Shown: positions 51,001 through 62,700 of the stretch, piece after piece
How the letters are laid out: the number at the start of each line of letters is the position of its first letter
Numbering within the stretch: position 1 is the first letter of the stretch
Origin: Macquaria australasica
Lineage: Eukaryota; Chordata; Actinopteri; Centrarchiformes; Percichthyidae
Length of the DNA: 64,000 nt
Direction: 5' to 3'
Assembly (NCBI GenBank): GCA_005408345.1
Contig: SEMN01000018.1
Span: 845,501-909,500, forward strand
Translations under genes and position numbers: made by a program
The notes under the pieces: model-generated
Told to the model about the DNA's origin: nothing
What the model saw: only the letters and a program-made list of their open reading frames with translations
Databases searched by the model: none

Positions 51001-53752
51001 GAACTGACACTATTAACTTTAATTTAAAAACATTTTATTACACAGATTTCATCCAGCAGAGAAAAATCACAACCGGGTTTACAAGAGGTACAAACAAATA
51101 CGACAAATACAACAATGCACTGCTGGTTTTAACCACACAGGGGAAATTCTGCGCATACATAATGGGGAATCGCTATAAAGTGAGCTTATGTAGTGGCATG
51201 AGTACACAGTCTCACACAATGATGTTGGGTGCAGCATGTGCAGTGAGTCTTGTTTTGAGAGTCGTAAAAGGCAACAGAGTGTGTAATTTCTTTACACTCC
51301 AAAAACTTGTACTAGGATGTGCAAAGCAGATTCCACTGGAGTCAAAGGTCTGTATTAATAGGAAGAAAGTAAAGATTTATTTAAAGGCCTAAATGGTAAA
51401 AACAACCATACTTTCTATTGCTGACACACATTTGTTGACTTCATTTGGCGCATTTCTATACATTCCTTAGCTGGCTACGTGGCTACTGACATTTAAATGT
51501 GAATTAAACATTCTAACCTGCTGTCCCCAAGCAGATAGGGTGAGCCATAGTCATAGCTGCACACATGTTTTGCTTGTATTTCTTTGAGTAAACAAATATT
51601 AGAATTAAATTAACTGGCTTACACTTGCTACTTGCAACTACTGGATGGCCATAGTCTGAATCAAAGACAGTAGTCCATTTAGAAATGTATTTTGTCATAG
51701 TTTTGTAATATACACATATCTTTATACCAAAATCACAGACTGCAGTAGTCCATCCATGCTTCCCATGCAAAACAATGTTGTTAAAATGTAAGGATTTGGT
51801 TGTTAGTAACCAGTAATAGCATAAAAAGAGGCAAAACTACCAACCAAACAAAATAGTTTGGGTTTTGTTTTCTTCAGGTTTGTCAGTCATGAAATTGGAG
51901 AAATTCTATTTATGCCATCTGCCAAAGTTGGTCATTTAAATTCAGCATTTGACTGCAAGTTTTAGTGTGAATAGATAAAAATAGATCAACCAGTGTCACT
52001 GGGGAAAGACATATCATCATTAAAGTAATAGGTGGCGCATGAATAAAAGGTTTAACACTTCTCCTCAACATCTGCCGTGATAATGGCCTCACTTATGAAA
52101 ATGGAAAAACATAATTATTCCTTCTTTATCTCCAAAACAGTTGACTAGAGAAGCAGTTCTGAATACCTATCGTCAAAGTGATTTGCAATTTCAATTATTC
52201 TGAACCACAATGAGCTGAAGCAAATAAACACAAAACAAAACAAACCCCATTGTCTGAAGTTCCTGTCCGATAGGAGCACCTGTATTTCCACTGACTTAAA
52301 TGGCAACACTGAGTGATGTCTGTCATACACAATTCCCAATAGTCGCAAATGAAACATTGTGGTTATAGGCCTTCTAAATACAGCACTGCTTCATCATTGA
52401 ACACAAAGGTGATGCTTTGATAGTTAGAATAAATTTGCAAGTCATTATTTTCCTTGCACAGTAGAAGCTGATATGGAGAAATCTGTGGCAGATGGACATC
52501 TTGATACACTTAGGGGTTATAATATGCACAAAAGAATTTCCATTAGCTAGTTTGCTCCTCATCCACCCATCATTACAATATGTGTGGGCTGTTGCTCTGT
52601 ATCTCTGTCTCTCTGAATTCACAGCACCCACATCCAGCGTCTCTGCCAAGCATGTATTTTAAGTCTCTAGTGCTTTTACAAAGGCAGACACTTTCTTGTG
52701 TGTTACAGTCATGGCCACGCAAAAAACTTCTTTGTTGATGTAATGTGCCCTATTAACATAATCTCTCTCAAGGCTCCACTCTCTTTAACACACACACACA
52801 CCGACACTCAAACACAAATCATACTAAACCATCCACCTCAGATACCGCTTATATTTTTTCCAGGACAACTGATCCACCCATCTTTCAGTGTGTCATCCAA
52901 TTAAAGCTTTTTGGCCATGATGAAATGAACCAATTAAGCAGTGCACTTCTGCTCGGGCAGTGATGCATCTCTTAATGGGTGAGATTCGCTCACAAGAATG
53001 CCATGTCCGTATCGCCTCTCCACCTCATTATCATGCAGCTATTAGCCATCACTCATACCAACTAGGGCTCACACTTACACCCAACAAACGGGCATCCATC
53101 CATGTGCTTTGGTGAATCATAATGAATTAACACTTGAGTAACTGGAACACAACAGGAAACACTCCTCTGCTTTCTGCAGATAGTCCCTCTATAAAATTGG
53201 ATAGCGGCAGTTAAAATTAGATAGTATAGGTTCAAGAGCATAAAAGACCGTACTTAACCCAGGGAAAAGAAAAGCAAGAATATGAAAGGCAACACTGAAT
53301 CTGGTGATTCTACAGTGAGTAATATGTGTTTTTATGCCCACTATACACATTATAAGACACTTAGTTTGATAGTCTCACATTGAACAACAATCCCACGAGT
53401 CATGGTTTTTAGGCTTGCAGATATAAGATTCTGCAAACTCATGAGGATTCTTCTAAGTATCATTCAGCATCACACACTATAAGACTCCAAGGATATTAAT
53501 GTCATTTAGGTAGAATAGTAATGATACATCATAAAATATATAGTTAGTATCAAGGAAGCCTGAAAAGTTAAATAATTGATTTAATAATCAACCCAATCTT
53601 TAAGCATGCTTTCCACTGCGTCTGTGTGTTACTTGGCAACCATTCTGCTAAATGTCGCTGAAAAACTACATTGCTTGGCGGAAGAGTTATTATTTGTTAT
53701 CAATAAATTATTGTTGCTGTGTGTCTATTTTATGTAGTAACCGTTTTATAAA

Positions 53753-53863
53753 AGCAATAAGCCACACAAGGCTGTGGCTTACAGTGACGCTCCCTGCCGT
53801 GCCTAACAACGCCCCTTAGCTGTAACAATCACTGTAAACCACGGCCTCTCTGGGCTTATTGCT
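53753..53863. repeat. Long inverted repeat (35-bp arms, 41-nt loop)
   Basis: Arms at 53753-53787 and 53829-53863 match in 28 of 35 positions: AGCAATAAGCC at the outer side, a run of five mismatches, then AGGC-GTGG-TTACAGTGA on the inner side. The loop is GC-rich. The surrounding 53630-53752 also looks repeat-like to me (TACTTGGCAACCATTC, CTTGGCGGAAGAG), so the foldback may be the end of a larger MITE running leftward. I cannot see its other end. Confidence 0.6.
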
Positions 53864-56750
53864 TAACCTCACTTGTGACAACACTGTTATGCAGGTGACA
53901 TCAGACAACTCCTAGTGATAGCTAATAGCAAAACCTGTTAATTAGAAAATGAAGCTGAGATTGCAGCATCTACTGCAAGTTTCATTCCCATTTCTTAAAT
54001 ATTTAAAGATTGTGCATTCTTAAACTCTTATTGCAACTGTTTACATTTGTTCACTCACTGCCTTGACCAAAGAAGCACAACATTATCCACAATTTGCAGA
54101 GTATGCATGATCGCCCTATAAATATTTTATTAGAGAGGGTTGAATCATGGCCTTACGATTCAGAACGCACAGCATTTTTTCAGATGGAAAAATAAATCAT
54201 TTTTTTCTCTTTTATGTGCAAAACAGAAATGTGTCACGTTACAGTTGAAACACTTACTAATGACTAACAATGGCAAAGTATGACACAGTACCTATCATAG
54301 TAGTCTAGTGCAGTATAATGCAACACAATAAAAGTAGCAATCAAAATATTCTCAATATCCTCAACACATCTACATTACACGGTCTCGTTTATTTTCTCTG
54401 GCAAAAGTGAATGGGTGTTGTTCTTAGCACTCATATGGAGTTTTCCTGAAACCACTAACATACCATGGCGGTATTATCACAACTTACAATTCCACAGTAA
54501 AATTTGGAAAAACACATTAGAGAATTCACTCTAACTTGTAAATTTGGAAATCTCACCCACTTGCAGGCCTTAGTGATTGACATTTCTGCTTCACAACCTG
54601 TGATGGAATAAAAAGAAATAAATCTGGCATCTGATGTCCTCTGTTTCATGTCTTCTTTGTCTCTTCATGGTTTGAAAATACCCTCTCTCTTTCTCTCCAT
54701 GTAATCAGAGCTTGCATGGCTAAGATTAGCTGACCCCCCTCCCAGCTCCTTGTATCTGACCCCCTGGATGTAGCTCCAGGGAGTCGTAGCTACTGTAGCC
54801 TCTGACAATGTTGAAAAAAGACATGAAGGGGGAGAAGGGTACCTGATAATAGATTGCCTCTCCACTCCCCTTTCATTGATTCCTCACCATGAAAAACAGG
54901 CAAACAATGTCTCGAAATGGGCGGTGTCGACGCTGAGATAGAGCATACATTCATACTTAGACTCACTCTTTCAACAGTTGAATAAAATCCTGTAAATTAA
55001 AAAAAAAACAACACTTTGTTCCCCAGAGATAAATCCTCCTCCTCATTAATGATTAAAATGTATGGTTTTCATGTCATTCACAGCTGACACTTGTTCGCTG
55101 GAATAAAAACACCCCCACAGCTTTCCCTTTTTACTCCTTCTTCATATCTAGCCTTCTCTCCACAGGCCACATGCAGCTCTGAGGACTCTTTTGTAAAGAC
55201 GTGTTTCTGTTTTTTCTCCTCACAAAATAATTGGTCACGTGCCTTTTAGCTCTCATTTCATTTTCCCGCCAGATGGCAGGTTGGAGGCAGACACTTTACA
55301 TGGGGTACATGGCAACGTGCTCATCAATCCATCAGGCTCATTTCAATGTTAATGGGCAAAGTATGACTTAATTTGTCTCTGATGAGGACGTACTTAAAAC
55401 GCTGACATTGTGTTCTCATTATATCAACCCAGAGCCACGGGCTTAGGTCACAAAATAATAATTCAGGAAATTTCTTATTTTTTGACAATAAATCATTTTG
55501 GAGACTAAGGCATATTTTTCAAATCGAGAGACAAAAGTCAAAAGCCAGGACCTAAACCTAGCTTTTCCACATCATGCTTTGAGAGGATGAATAAGTCCCT
55601 GTAGAACAATTAAAAGAGATATGTATATATACAGTATGTGTGTGTATGTTTAACCCATTAAAGGGTTTTTTCTCATCTGAACCAAAGGTTGAAGGATAGA
55701 GGGTGTCGTATGTAGTATATATTGCAAAGCCTTGTGTATCTATTATGTTTCAGTTTTATAGCAAATCAAGATTGAATGTCAATCAAAACAGTGTGTTGTG
55801 TTCATTTTTTCCTCACATATTCTAACCAGACAGTAGATTTTCAGTCCCTGTAAATGTCAAAGGATCTGAGACAGTAACTTGACCTTTCTAAGATCATACT
55901 GACTCAGAGATTTCTAACAAGGAAACTGTAAAGTGTTGAAAGGAAGAAAAAACACATACCAAATTAAAATAACGATAGAAACAGACAGATTCTCATAGTT
56001 TCCCAGGCTTTAACTCTATGTGTGAGACCTATGTATTCTATGTATCAGTGTTTAAGGGTCATGGCAAACTATACATACATTCATATTATTTTCACTTCCA
56101 AACACATGGCTGATATTCAAACGTGAGCACAAAGACAAAGTAATCACAGAACACATCAGAAGTAATACATTGTTGTCAAATGTCTTATTACTGTGTCAAC
56201 CAGGAGAGGCATTTGACAAAGATGCGTTTGTTGTCATTTCCACATTCATGACACATGCATACATACTGCTTTGAATGAATAGAACGCATTGACTATTCAT
56301 ATATTGAAAATTGCATATGACCTTGAAACAATCACTGCTTCAGTCACCCGTTTTAAAATCTATTCTCCCTTTCACTATCTTTGACATTTCACATAAATAC
56401 TGCTGCATGAATATATTTGTATGTGGGTGGCCATAACTATGTATGTATTACATTCATGGCAAATGTACTGTGAGCCCAATGCATATTCATACAATGTGTC
56501 CTAAAGGAATAAATCGATTATTTTCTCTCGTTTACTACGGTGCTGTATATAGCCTAGCACTTCATGAATAGAAAAGCTATGATTGTTTTTTCGAGGCATT
56601 TCACAACACTCCAATCACCATACCAACACAGGGTAATTAAAATTTTTTCCTTCCCCTCCAAGACACAAATGTATGCATTTCACCAGACAAGTCAGAGCAC
56701 ACACTCTCTCAGAAGCAGCACACCTGGAACCCGTCGTGATTCAGTCTTTT
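53864..56750. other. No gene recognised
   Basis: AT-rich, without strong repeats except a short TA/TG-rich run near 55620-55650. Only short open frames. Confidence 0.6.
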
Positions 56751-56846
56751 ACTCAAGGGCATTTCACATGAGATGGCTATATCTTGGATCAAACCTGTGA
56801 CATTCCAATCAGGAGATGGTTCTGCTAAGCACCCAGCCATACATAC
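56751..56846 (+). repeat. Fragment of a CTCAAGG-type dispersed repeat, tail part
   Basis: Shows ACTCAAGGGCATTTCACATG, then GGATCAAACCTGTGACATTC and TGCTAAGCACCCAGCCATAC. It resembles the 3' half of fish repeats whose consensus runs from CTCAAGGGC through a GAACC-type box to a run that often reads like an inverted tRNA B-box region. It is decayed. Confidence 0.4.
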
Positions 56847-58118
56847 CTGCTGCCCCTGTGTAATTAATCAAAAATATTTGACACATACAGGTTATTCAAT
56901 TATCTCTCATGCAAGCGAGCAGGGGAAGTTTCCAAGACCCCTTGGGCAGAGGAGTTCTTGCTTCAAGGATTCAAAAGCAACCAGAAGTGCAGTTAAATAG
57001 GGCAGCACAACAGCTGGATTTTCTCAGCAGAGGTTAGAATAAATATTTGATGATGGTATAGTATCTGGGATAACACACACACACATACTTTGGCAGTATT
57101 GCATGGTTTTGCCATCACAATAGCTATTGTGTGAGGCAAACAAAGATGCATACACATTAGCACGTATCTTGGTAGAGCTGGTGTGGCTTGTAAACGCCTC
57201 TGAATGGGGTGCAGGACGTCTGCTGCTAAAGCATACGCCAGTGCATCTGGGCTCTAACATCTGGACACGATTCTGTTGAAACTGAGCAACAAACGTTCAA
57301 TGTTTTCACCTGAATTAACATAAAGTAATGCATTTAGTGGTCGGAAAAGCATAAGGTGGCAACTGCGTTTTTGCATGTTGGCTGGAAAACGGCTTCAGAG
57401 CTCTGAGTGCAAAACAAAAGTAGCATATGGTCTTTGATGGATGTTTCCATTTAAAGAAACCCACAGCCCCAGTGCAAATTTTTGTAACATAGTTGACCTC
57501 TGCGGTAAATCAAGCCCTAACTTCCACCTACTGATTCATACAGGGTCACAATTTGTACCCCAATTTCTTGCATCAGTGACTTATAGAACCTCTACATTTC
57601 TTTTAGTAACCTTTGTTGATTTCGTTTATGAAGTCTGTTTCTGACGGGTGGCGTGCTAAATTATTGGCAATTATCTGGCTCTATGTATCTCAATGTTTAT
57701 AAAATGAACACTATTGTAGATTTTGAGTTTGATTATGCGTCAATCGTGTATCTATTCCTGGTATTATGAAGAACTTTGGATAAACGTATATACCAAATAA
57801 TTTTTGTAGTCAAGGTAAAACAGCCATAAAAAGATGTAGATTATATTTGTAGCATAATGTGATCTAACACATGCATTTATTCTAAGTTCATTTTTAAACA
57901 CTTTCCAATGCATTTCCAATTAATCACGATTTCTGAAATATAATTTCATCTCTATCATTAATTTGTCTGGAAAATTGAAATGTATTTGGTTCTCAGCCAT
58001 CTAAATGAACACATTGATTATGACGGACCGCTTTTGATTTGTGTTGCATTATAATCGTTGCTACAGTAAAATTAATTTTAATCATCTCATTAATATACAG
58101 GGTGTCCGAATTAGTGCT
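56847..58118. other. No gene recognised; insertion flank of the Tc1 element
   Basis: Becomes markedly AT-rich toward 58000. Just before the transposon, TACAGGGTGTCCGAATTAG (58096-58114) resembles the outer end of some other mariner-type elements, but no partner end is visible. Confidence 0.55.
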
Positions 58119-58120
58119 TA

Positions 58121-58320
58121 CAGTGGGGCAAAAAAGTATTTAGTCAGCCACCAATTGTGCAAGTTCTCCCACTTAAAAAGATGAGAGAGGCCTGTAATTT
58201 TCATCATAGGTACACTTCAACTATGAGAGACAGAATGGGGGGAAAGAATCCAGGAAATCACATTGTAGGATTTTTAATGAATTAATTGGTAAATTCCTCT
58301 GTAAAATAAGTATTTGGTCA
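58121..58320 (+). repeat. Left inverted repeat of the Tc1 element, with internal direct repeat
   Basis: This is the left terminal inverted repeat, about 200 bp. The first 92 bp match the right end exactly; the rest matches with scattered substitutions. An outer motif beginning AAGTATTTAGTCAGCC (from 58134) recurs as an inner motif beginning AAGTATTTGGTCACC at 58308, just past the inner edge of the repeat. In IR/DR transposons such paired motifs are the two transposase binding sites per end. Confidence 0.9.
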
Positions 58321-58435
58321 CCTACAAACAAGCAAGATTTCTGGCTCTCACAGACCTGTAACTTCTTCTTTAAGAGGTTCCTCTGTCCTCCACTCGTTAC
58401 CTGTATTAATGGCACCTCTTTGAACTCGTTATCAG

Positions 58436-58443
58436 TATAAAAG
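58436..58443 (+). promoter_or_regulatory. TATA box of the transposase gene
   Basis: TATAAAAG lies 43 bp before the transposase ATG. With a start site about 25-30 bp downstream, the 5' leader would be only about 15-25 nt. The position inside the element, between the left inverted repeat and the gene, fits an internal promoter. Confidence 0.6.
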
Positions 58444-58486
58444 ACACCTATCCACAACCTCAAACAGTCAGACTCCAAACTCCACT

Positions 58487-59509
58487 ATGGCCAAGACCAA
58501 AGAGCTGTCAAAGGACACCAGAAACAAAATTGTAGACCTGCACCAGGCTGGGAAGACTGAATCTGCAATAGGTAAGCAGCTTGGTGTGAAGAAATCAACT
58601 GTGGGAGCAATTATTAGAAAATGGAAGACATACAAGACCACTGAAAATCTCCCTCGATCTGGGGCTCCACGCAAGATCTCACCCCGTGGGGTCAAAATGA
58701 TCACGAGAACGGTGAGCAAAAATCCCAGAACCACACGGGGGGACCTAGTGAATGACCTGCAGAGAGCTGGGACCAAAGTAACAAAGGCTACCATCAGTAA
58801 CACACTACGCCGCCAGGGACTCAAATCCTGCAGTGCCAGACGTGTCCCCCTGCTTAAGCCAGTACATGTCCAGGCCCGTCTGAAGTTTGCTAGAGAGCAT
58901 TTGGATGATCCAGAAGAGGATTGGGAGAATGTCATATGGTCAGATGAAACCAAAATAGAACTTTTTGGTAAAAACTCAACTTGTTGTGTTTGGAGGAGAA
59001 AGAATGCTGAGTTGCATCCAAAGAACACCATACCTACTGTGAAGCATGGGGGTGGAAACATCATGCTTTGGGGCTGTTTTTCTGCAAAGGGACCAGGACG
59101 ACTGATCCGTGTAAAGGAAAGAATGAATGGGGCCATGTATCGTGAGATTTTGAGTGAAAACCTCCTTCCATCAGCAAGGGCATTGAAGATGAAACGTGGC
59201 TGGGTCTTTCAGCATGACAATGATCCCAAACGCACCGCCCGGGCAACGAAGGAGTGGCTTCGTAAGAAGCATTTCAAGGTCCTGGAGTGGCCTAGCCAGT
59301 CTCCAGATCTCAACCCCATAGAAAATCTTTGGAGGGAGTTGAAAGTCCGTGTTGCCCAGCGACAGCCCCAAAACATCACTGCTCTAGAGGAGATCTGCAT
59401 GGAGGAATGGGCCAAAATACCAGCAACAGTGTGTGAAAACCTTGTGAAGACTTACAGAAAACGTTTGACCTCTGTCATTGCCAACAAAGGGTGTATAACA
59501 AAGTATTGA
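58487..59509 (+). CDS. Tc1-type DD34E transposase, full-length open frame
   Basis: The gene encodes a 340-residue transposase that would bind the element's terminal repeats and catalyse excision and reinsertion at TA sites in the nucleus. The N-terminal half is a paired-like DNA-binding region: a first helix-turn-helix around residues 8-48, a GRPR-like linker at 57-62 (RSGAPR) and a second helical unit around 68-115. The catalytic core has D153 (WSDETK), D244 (QHDND) and E279 (NPIENLW), with 34 residues between the last two. A glycine-rich stretch (HGGGN) lies at 187-191. The start is the first ATG, 51 bp after a TATA box, and the length is normal for the family. There is no stop or frameshift. 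Oddities: residue 249 is Arg where Tc1 enzymes almost always have His (DNDPKHT), and residues 166-167 are Cys-Cys where I recall Arg-Arg in close relatives. Both Cys codons are TGT, one C-to-T step from CGT. The protein may be catalytically weak or dead. Confidence 0.96.
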   Translation: MAKTKELSKDTRNKIVDLHQAGKTESAIGKQLGVKKSTVGAIIRKWKTYKTTENLPRSGAPRKISPRGVKMITRTVSKNPRTTRGDLVNDLQRAGTKVTKATISNTLRRQGLKSCSARRVPLLKPVHVQARLKFAREHLDDPEEDWENVIWSDETKIELFGKNSTCCVWRRKNAELHPKNTIPTVKHGGGNIMLWGCFSAKGPGRLIRVKERMNGAMYREILSENLLPSARALKMKRGWVFQHDNDPKRTARATKEWLRKKHFKVLEWPSQSPDLNPIENLWRELKVRVAQRQPQNITALEEICMEEWAKIPATVCENLVKTYRKRLTSVIANKGCITKY

Positions 59510-59527
59510 GATGAACTTTTGTTATTG

Positions 59528-59724
59528 ACCAAATACTTATTTTCCACCATAATTTGCAAATAAATTCTTTAAAAATCAGACAATGTGATTTTCTGGATTT
59601 TTTTTCTCATTTTGACTCTCATAGTTGAGGTATACCTATGATGAAAATTACAGGCCTCTCTCATCTTTTTAAGTGGGAGAACTTGCACAATTGGTGGCTG
59701 ACTAAATACTTTTTTGCCCCACTG
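59528..59724 (-). repeat. Right inverted repeat of the Tc1 element
   Basis: This is the right terminal inverted repeat. Read on the minus strand from 59724 it starts CAGTGGGGCAAAA and matches the left end exactly for 92 bp, then approximately to an inner AAGTATTTGGTCA motif ending near 59528. Both ends therefore keep outer and inner copies of the binding-site-like motif, so the terminal sequences appear competent even if the enzyme is not. Confidence 0.9.
59559..59564 (+). terminator. Polyadenylation signal of the transposase gene
   Basis: AATAAA occurs 50 bp after the transposase stop codon, within the right inverted repeat. It is the only canonical signal between the stop codon and the element's right end, so it would define a 3' UTR of roughly 70-80 nt. 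Confidence 0.5.
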
Positions 59725-59726
59725 TA

Positions 59727-62700
59727 TATCATACAAAAAAAATGTAAAATAAATATGGATCTTATTAAGGTGACAAAAGTTTTAATCATCAGTTTCTTGA
59801 AGCCAAGTAACATATTGACATGATGAGTATCCCCATGCTGCATCAAAATGTTCACCCTGCTGTGTATAACGGTAAAAACAAGATGGACCCGTGCATGTCA
59901 TCATCTGTCCATTGCAGTGTAAGATTCACAACATTATCACAGAAGAAGAAAAAGAAAATAAACAGCAGTTTTCTCCCACTTATCTTCCCATACTTGCCTC
60001 AGCTTTATGTCTTGAGGCTCTCTCCTGAGTTCAAATGATATTGCCTATTAAATTGCTCTACTGTGGCTTTCTAAACAGCAATACAACACATATTATGAAT
60101 ACTTCAGTAGTCTAACTGTAAAACAAATGTTCAGGCAGCATCAACAGATCTTAGAAGTAATTCATTTTTTAACTGAAATCTACCTCTTGTTTGTTGTTTA
60201 ATACAGATTATATACGCTGACTACTGTTTGTTAATGCTCACATAATGTATTATGTTATAATTTGGATGTAAGAGTTAAGGCATCTCTAGTTCTCCCATGC
60301 CTGTAGCAGGAATTCATGCTCTCTTGTAATGATGGATGCAATTGACTGCGAACTGCCTCCATTGCCATTTAATGGTTAGTAATCAGAGATGTCGAGCTGC
60401 AACTTTATCATCTGCAACAGTGAGGGAGTGTTTCACCTGTTGTATTTCGCTCTCATTACTCATGCAAATATACATAATGATTACAAATGAATAGTGACAC
60501 AATGCCTCCCAGTTAATTGGATGTAGAAGTGGAAACCATTATGGCCTTTTTTCTTGTTCCTTTTTTAAAGGGGGTTCACTGTGAAGAATGAGCACGCAGA
60601 ATGGGTGCCAAAGTTGTTATGTATATATTCACAGTTTCCTGATTATTTGAAAAAGCAGAAGACGACTGGTGGTGCGGTAATGCGGTTGTTCCACACACTA
60701 GGATGCCAAGAGAGTTGTTATGGATGTGCTCACTGCTTGTTTTTCTTTGAGGTGAGGTCACAAGCCCAGATTGTTCCAGACCTCCTGCGTGGCACCACAT
60801 GAGGTGCTGTTTGCAGAGTGCTGGAAGGAAAAAAAAAACCAAACTGTGCTGAAACTGTCCTTCCTCAAACAATTTACTCCAAACTGGTTTTAGCTCAATT
60901 ACAGTTCTCCAGATCTGTAATTATCGGAGTGACATTGGAAATCGCAGATAAACGATTACAGTTATTTCCCTTTTGAACAAATACAAACCATTTAATCCTA
61001 CATTAGTGCTAGGATCTACTTCCCACCTGGTGCTCGTGTAATAACTGATATAATAATGTTTTTTAAATACGTCCATGTATTTTCAAAAAATAAAAAATAA
61101 AAAAGGTGACATTCCAATGGATCATATAATTTCTTTATCTAATCACTGGTTAAAACAATTGGATTGTTTTGAATACAAAATGTGATGCGCTGATTTGAAG
61201 TACCTCATATTGAGGGCAAAAAGAAATGTAAAATGCTCAGAGGGGAACATTTTAACATCAGCTACTGAATCATAGTGCCTCAGAGAGCAGTCCAAACCCC
61301 CATTAATCCAGATTTCTGCTGTGATGCTGTTGAACCAGCTTCAACTGGAAATGATCTACATGCTGGTTCAAATAATACTTGGGTAAGTTGGCACTCCCAT
61401 CATTAGGTGCACAGGGGTACAATTGATCTAAAATGATCCTTTCCCTTATCATCTTGCATAACTGTATTATCAATGTAAAGCCATGTATGCGATTTAAAAT
61501 TTCAGATTAGTAGTAAAAATTAAAAACCTTTCTAGCAGATTTGTTTCAGGGTACTGTGGATCGGAAGGTTGAAAGACAAAAATTGCATGAATTCATATTA
61601 AACTGCTGTGACTAGTAATACACTTCTCCTTTTGACTTCAACACAGTAAACATGAGAAGACATAGTCCTTTAATCTATACAACAGCCTGTTTTTTCCCCT
61701 CAAATGACCATGATGTTTTGTGCTGCACTTCTTTAACTGTATTTGGATTTAAAATCAGACCTCAGTTATATGGAGACTCAGCTGCTAGAAAGAAAAAAAA
61801 AATCAAAGGGATCCATCACTGACCCCAATTTTCCAGGGCTACTTCATAATTCAGTTTGATCTGAATACATTTTTCTTGCCTTTCACGGCAAACCCCACTG
61901 ATTTGCAACAGAATCACAGTCAGTACTAATGAGAAGTGGAAGACTGAAACTCCTTCAAAGTCTTTACGACACAATATAAAGGATAGATTTCGCAGGCTAT
62001 TTCTTCTTGCTAATATGCCTTTAAATGTTTGATGTACACAGAAAAAAAAAAGTCGTTTTGCCCCAAATTAGTTGACAACTTTCAAAGAACCTCAGCATCT
62101 GACGTTTAATGAAGGTCTGTTGAAATGCTTCATGAATCCTTTATGAGCAAATATGCCATGCAGAGGTTGGCAACAGGGGTTGTGCATTATTTGGCTAAGC
62201 TCCCAATATATGGACGGACTGTTTCACCTTTTGTTATTTACTGTATGAATTAACTCATGAATCATTCACAAAGCATCTATGAAGGAGCAGGACCATGACA
62301 TAAATAAATAATCTCACAATGCCAGGCCTTTGGGTATGGGGATCTAGCAAATTGTGATTTTTTTTTTCTGGTCCTCTTTTTCACATAATCATGCAGCTGC
62401 TGGGCTATGCCTCCTTCAATCCCTGAGACAGACAGACACACAAATTGGTGCATGCTGTTTCTCTCTCTCTGTCTCGATGCATTTTGCCAAGAGTGAGCTG
62501 GATGCTAAAGGTGTGCAGAAATGTTCATTACTATCTAGCGAGTTCTGCCTGCAATACCATGGCAACGGAAGGCAAATGTGACCATGAGATGTGTTCTAGT
62601 AGCTGGCAAACTCGAAAGCACAGCCCTTCAAGGACTTGGAGTAAACAGAAACATTTGCCCAATGGAGTGGAGCTGATAGGTGTTACATGTTCAGGGTTTA

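Larger units (their letters stand above)
49051..53752. other. No gene recognised; G-run and candidate hairpin
   Basis: A G-rich patch at 49876-49921 includes an 11-G run (49908-49918). It is followed by the CA microsatellite and the hairpin candidate at 50900-51000. A short CA run lies near 52788. The stretch 52900-53110 is repeat-free and carries several ATTAA/TTAAT cores. A 121-codon frame at 49193-49558 is unrecognised. Confidence 0.6.
58121..59724 (+). mobile_element. Complete Tc1/mariner transposon, Tc1-type with long inverted repeats
   Basis: This is a full cut-and-paste DNA transposon. It begins CAGTGGGGCAAAA and ends with the exact reverse complement. It sits between TA dinucleotides (58119-58120 and 59725-59726), the target duplication expected for Tc1/mariner. 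The outermost 92 bp of the two ends (58121-58212 and 59633-59724) are identical in inverted orientation, and weaker similarity continues to about 200 bp. Inside are a TATA box, one intronless transposase gene on the plus strand and an AATAAA signal. At 1,604 bp it has the usual size for fish and frog Tc1 elements. Long inverted repeats with an internal direct repeat place it in the IR/DR group that includes Sleeping Beauty. I recall very similar elements in many fishes and amphibians, but cannot assign a database name from sequence alone. Confidence 0.97.

Noticed and set aside
58468..59136. 222-codon open frame on the minus strand
   Set aside because: It lies entirely opposite the transposase gene and is explained by that gene's codon pattern.
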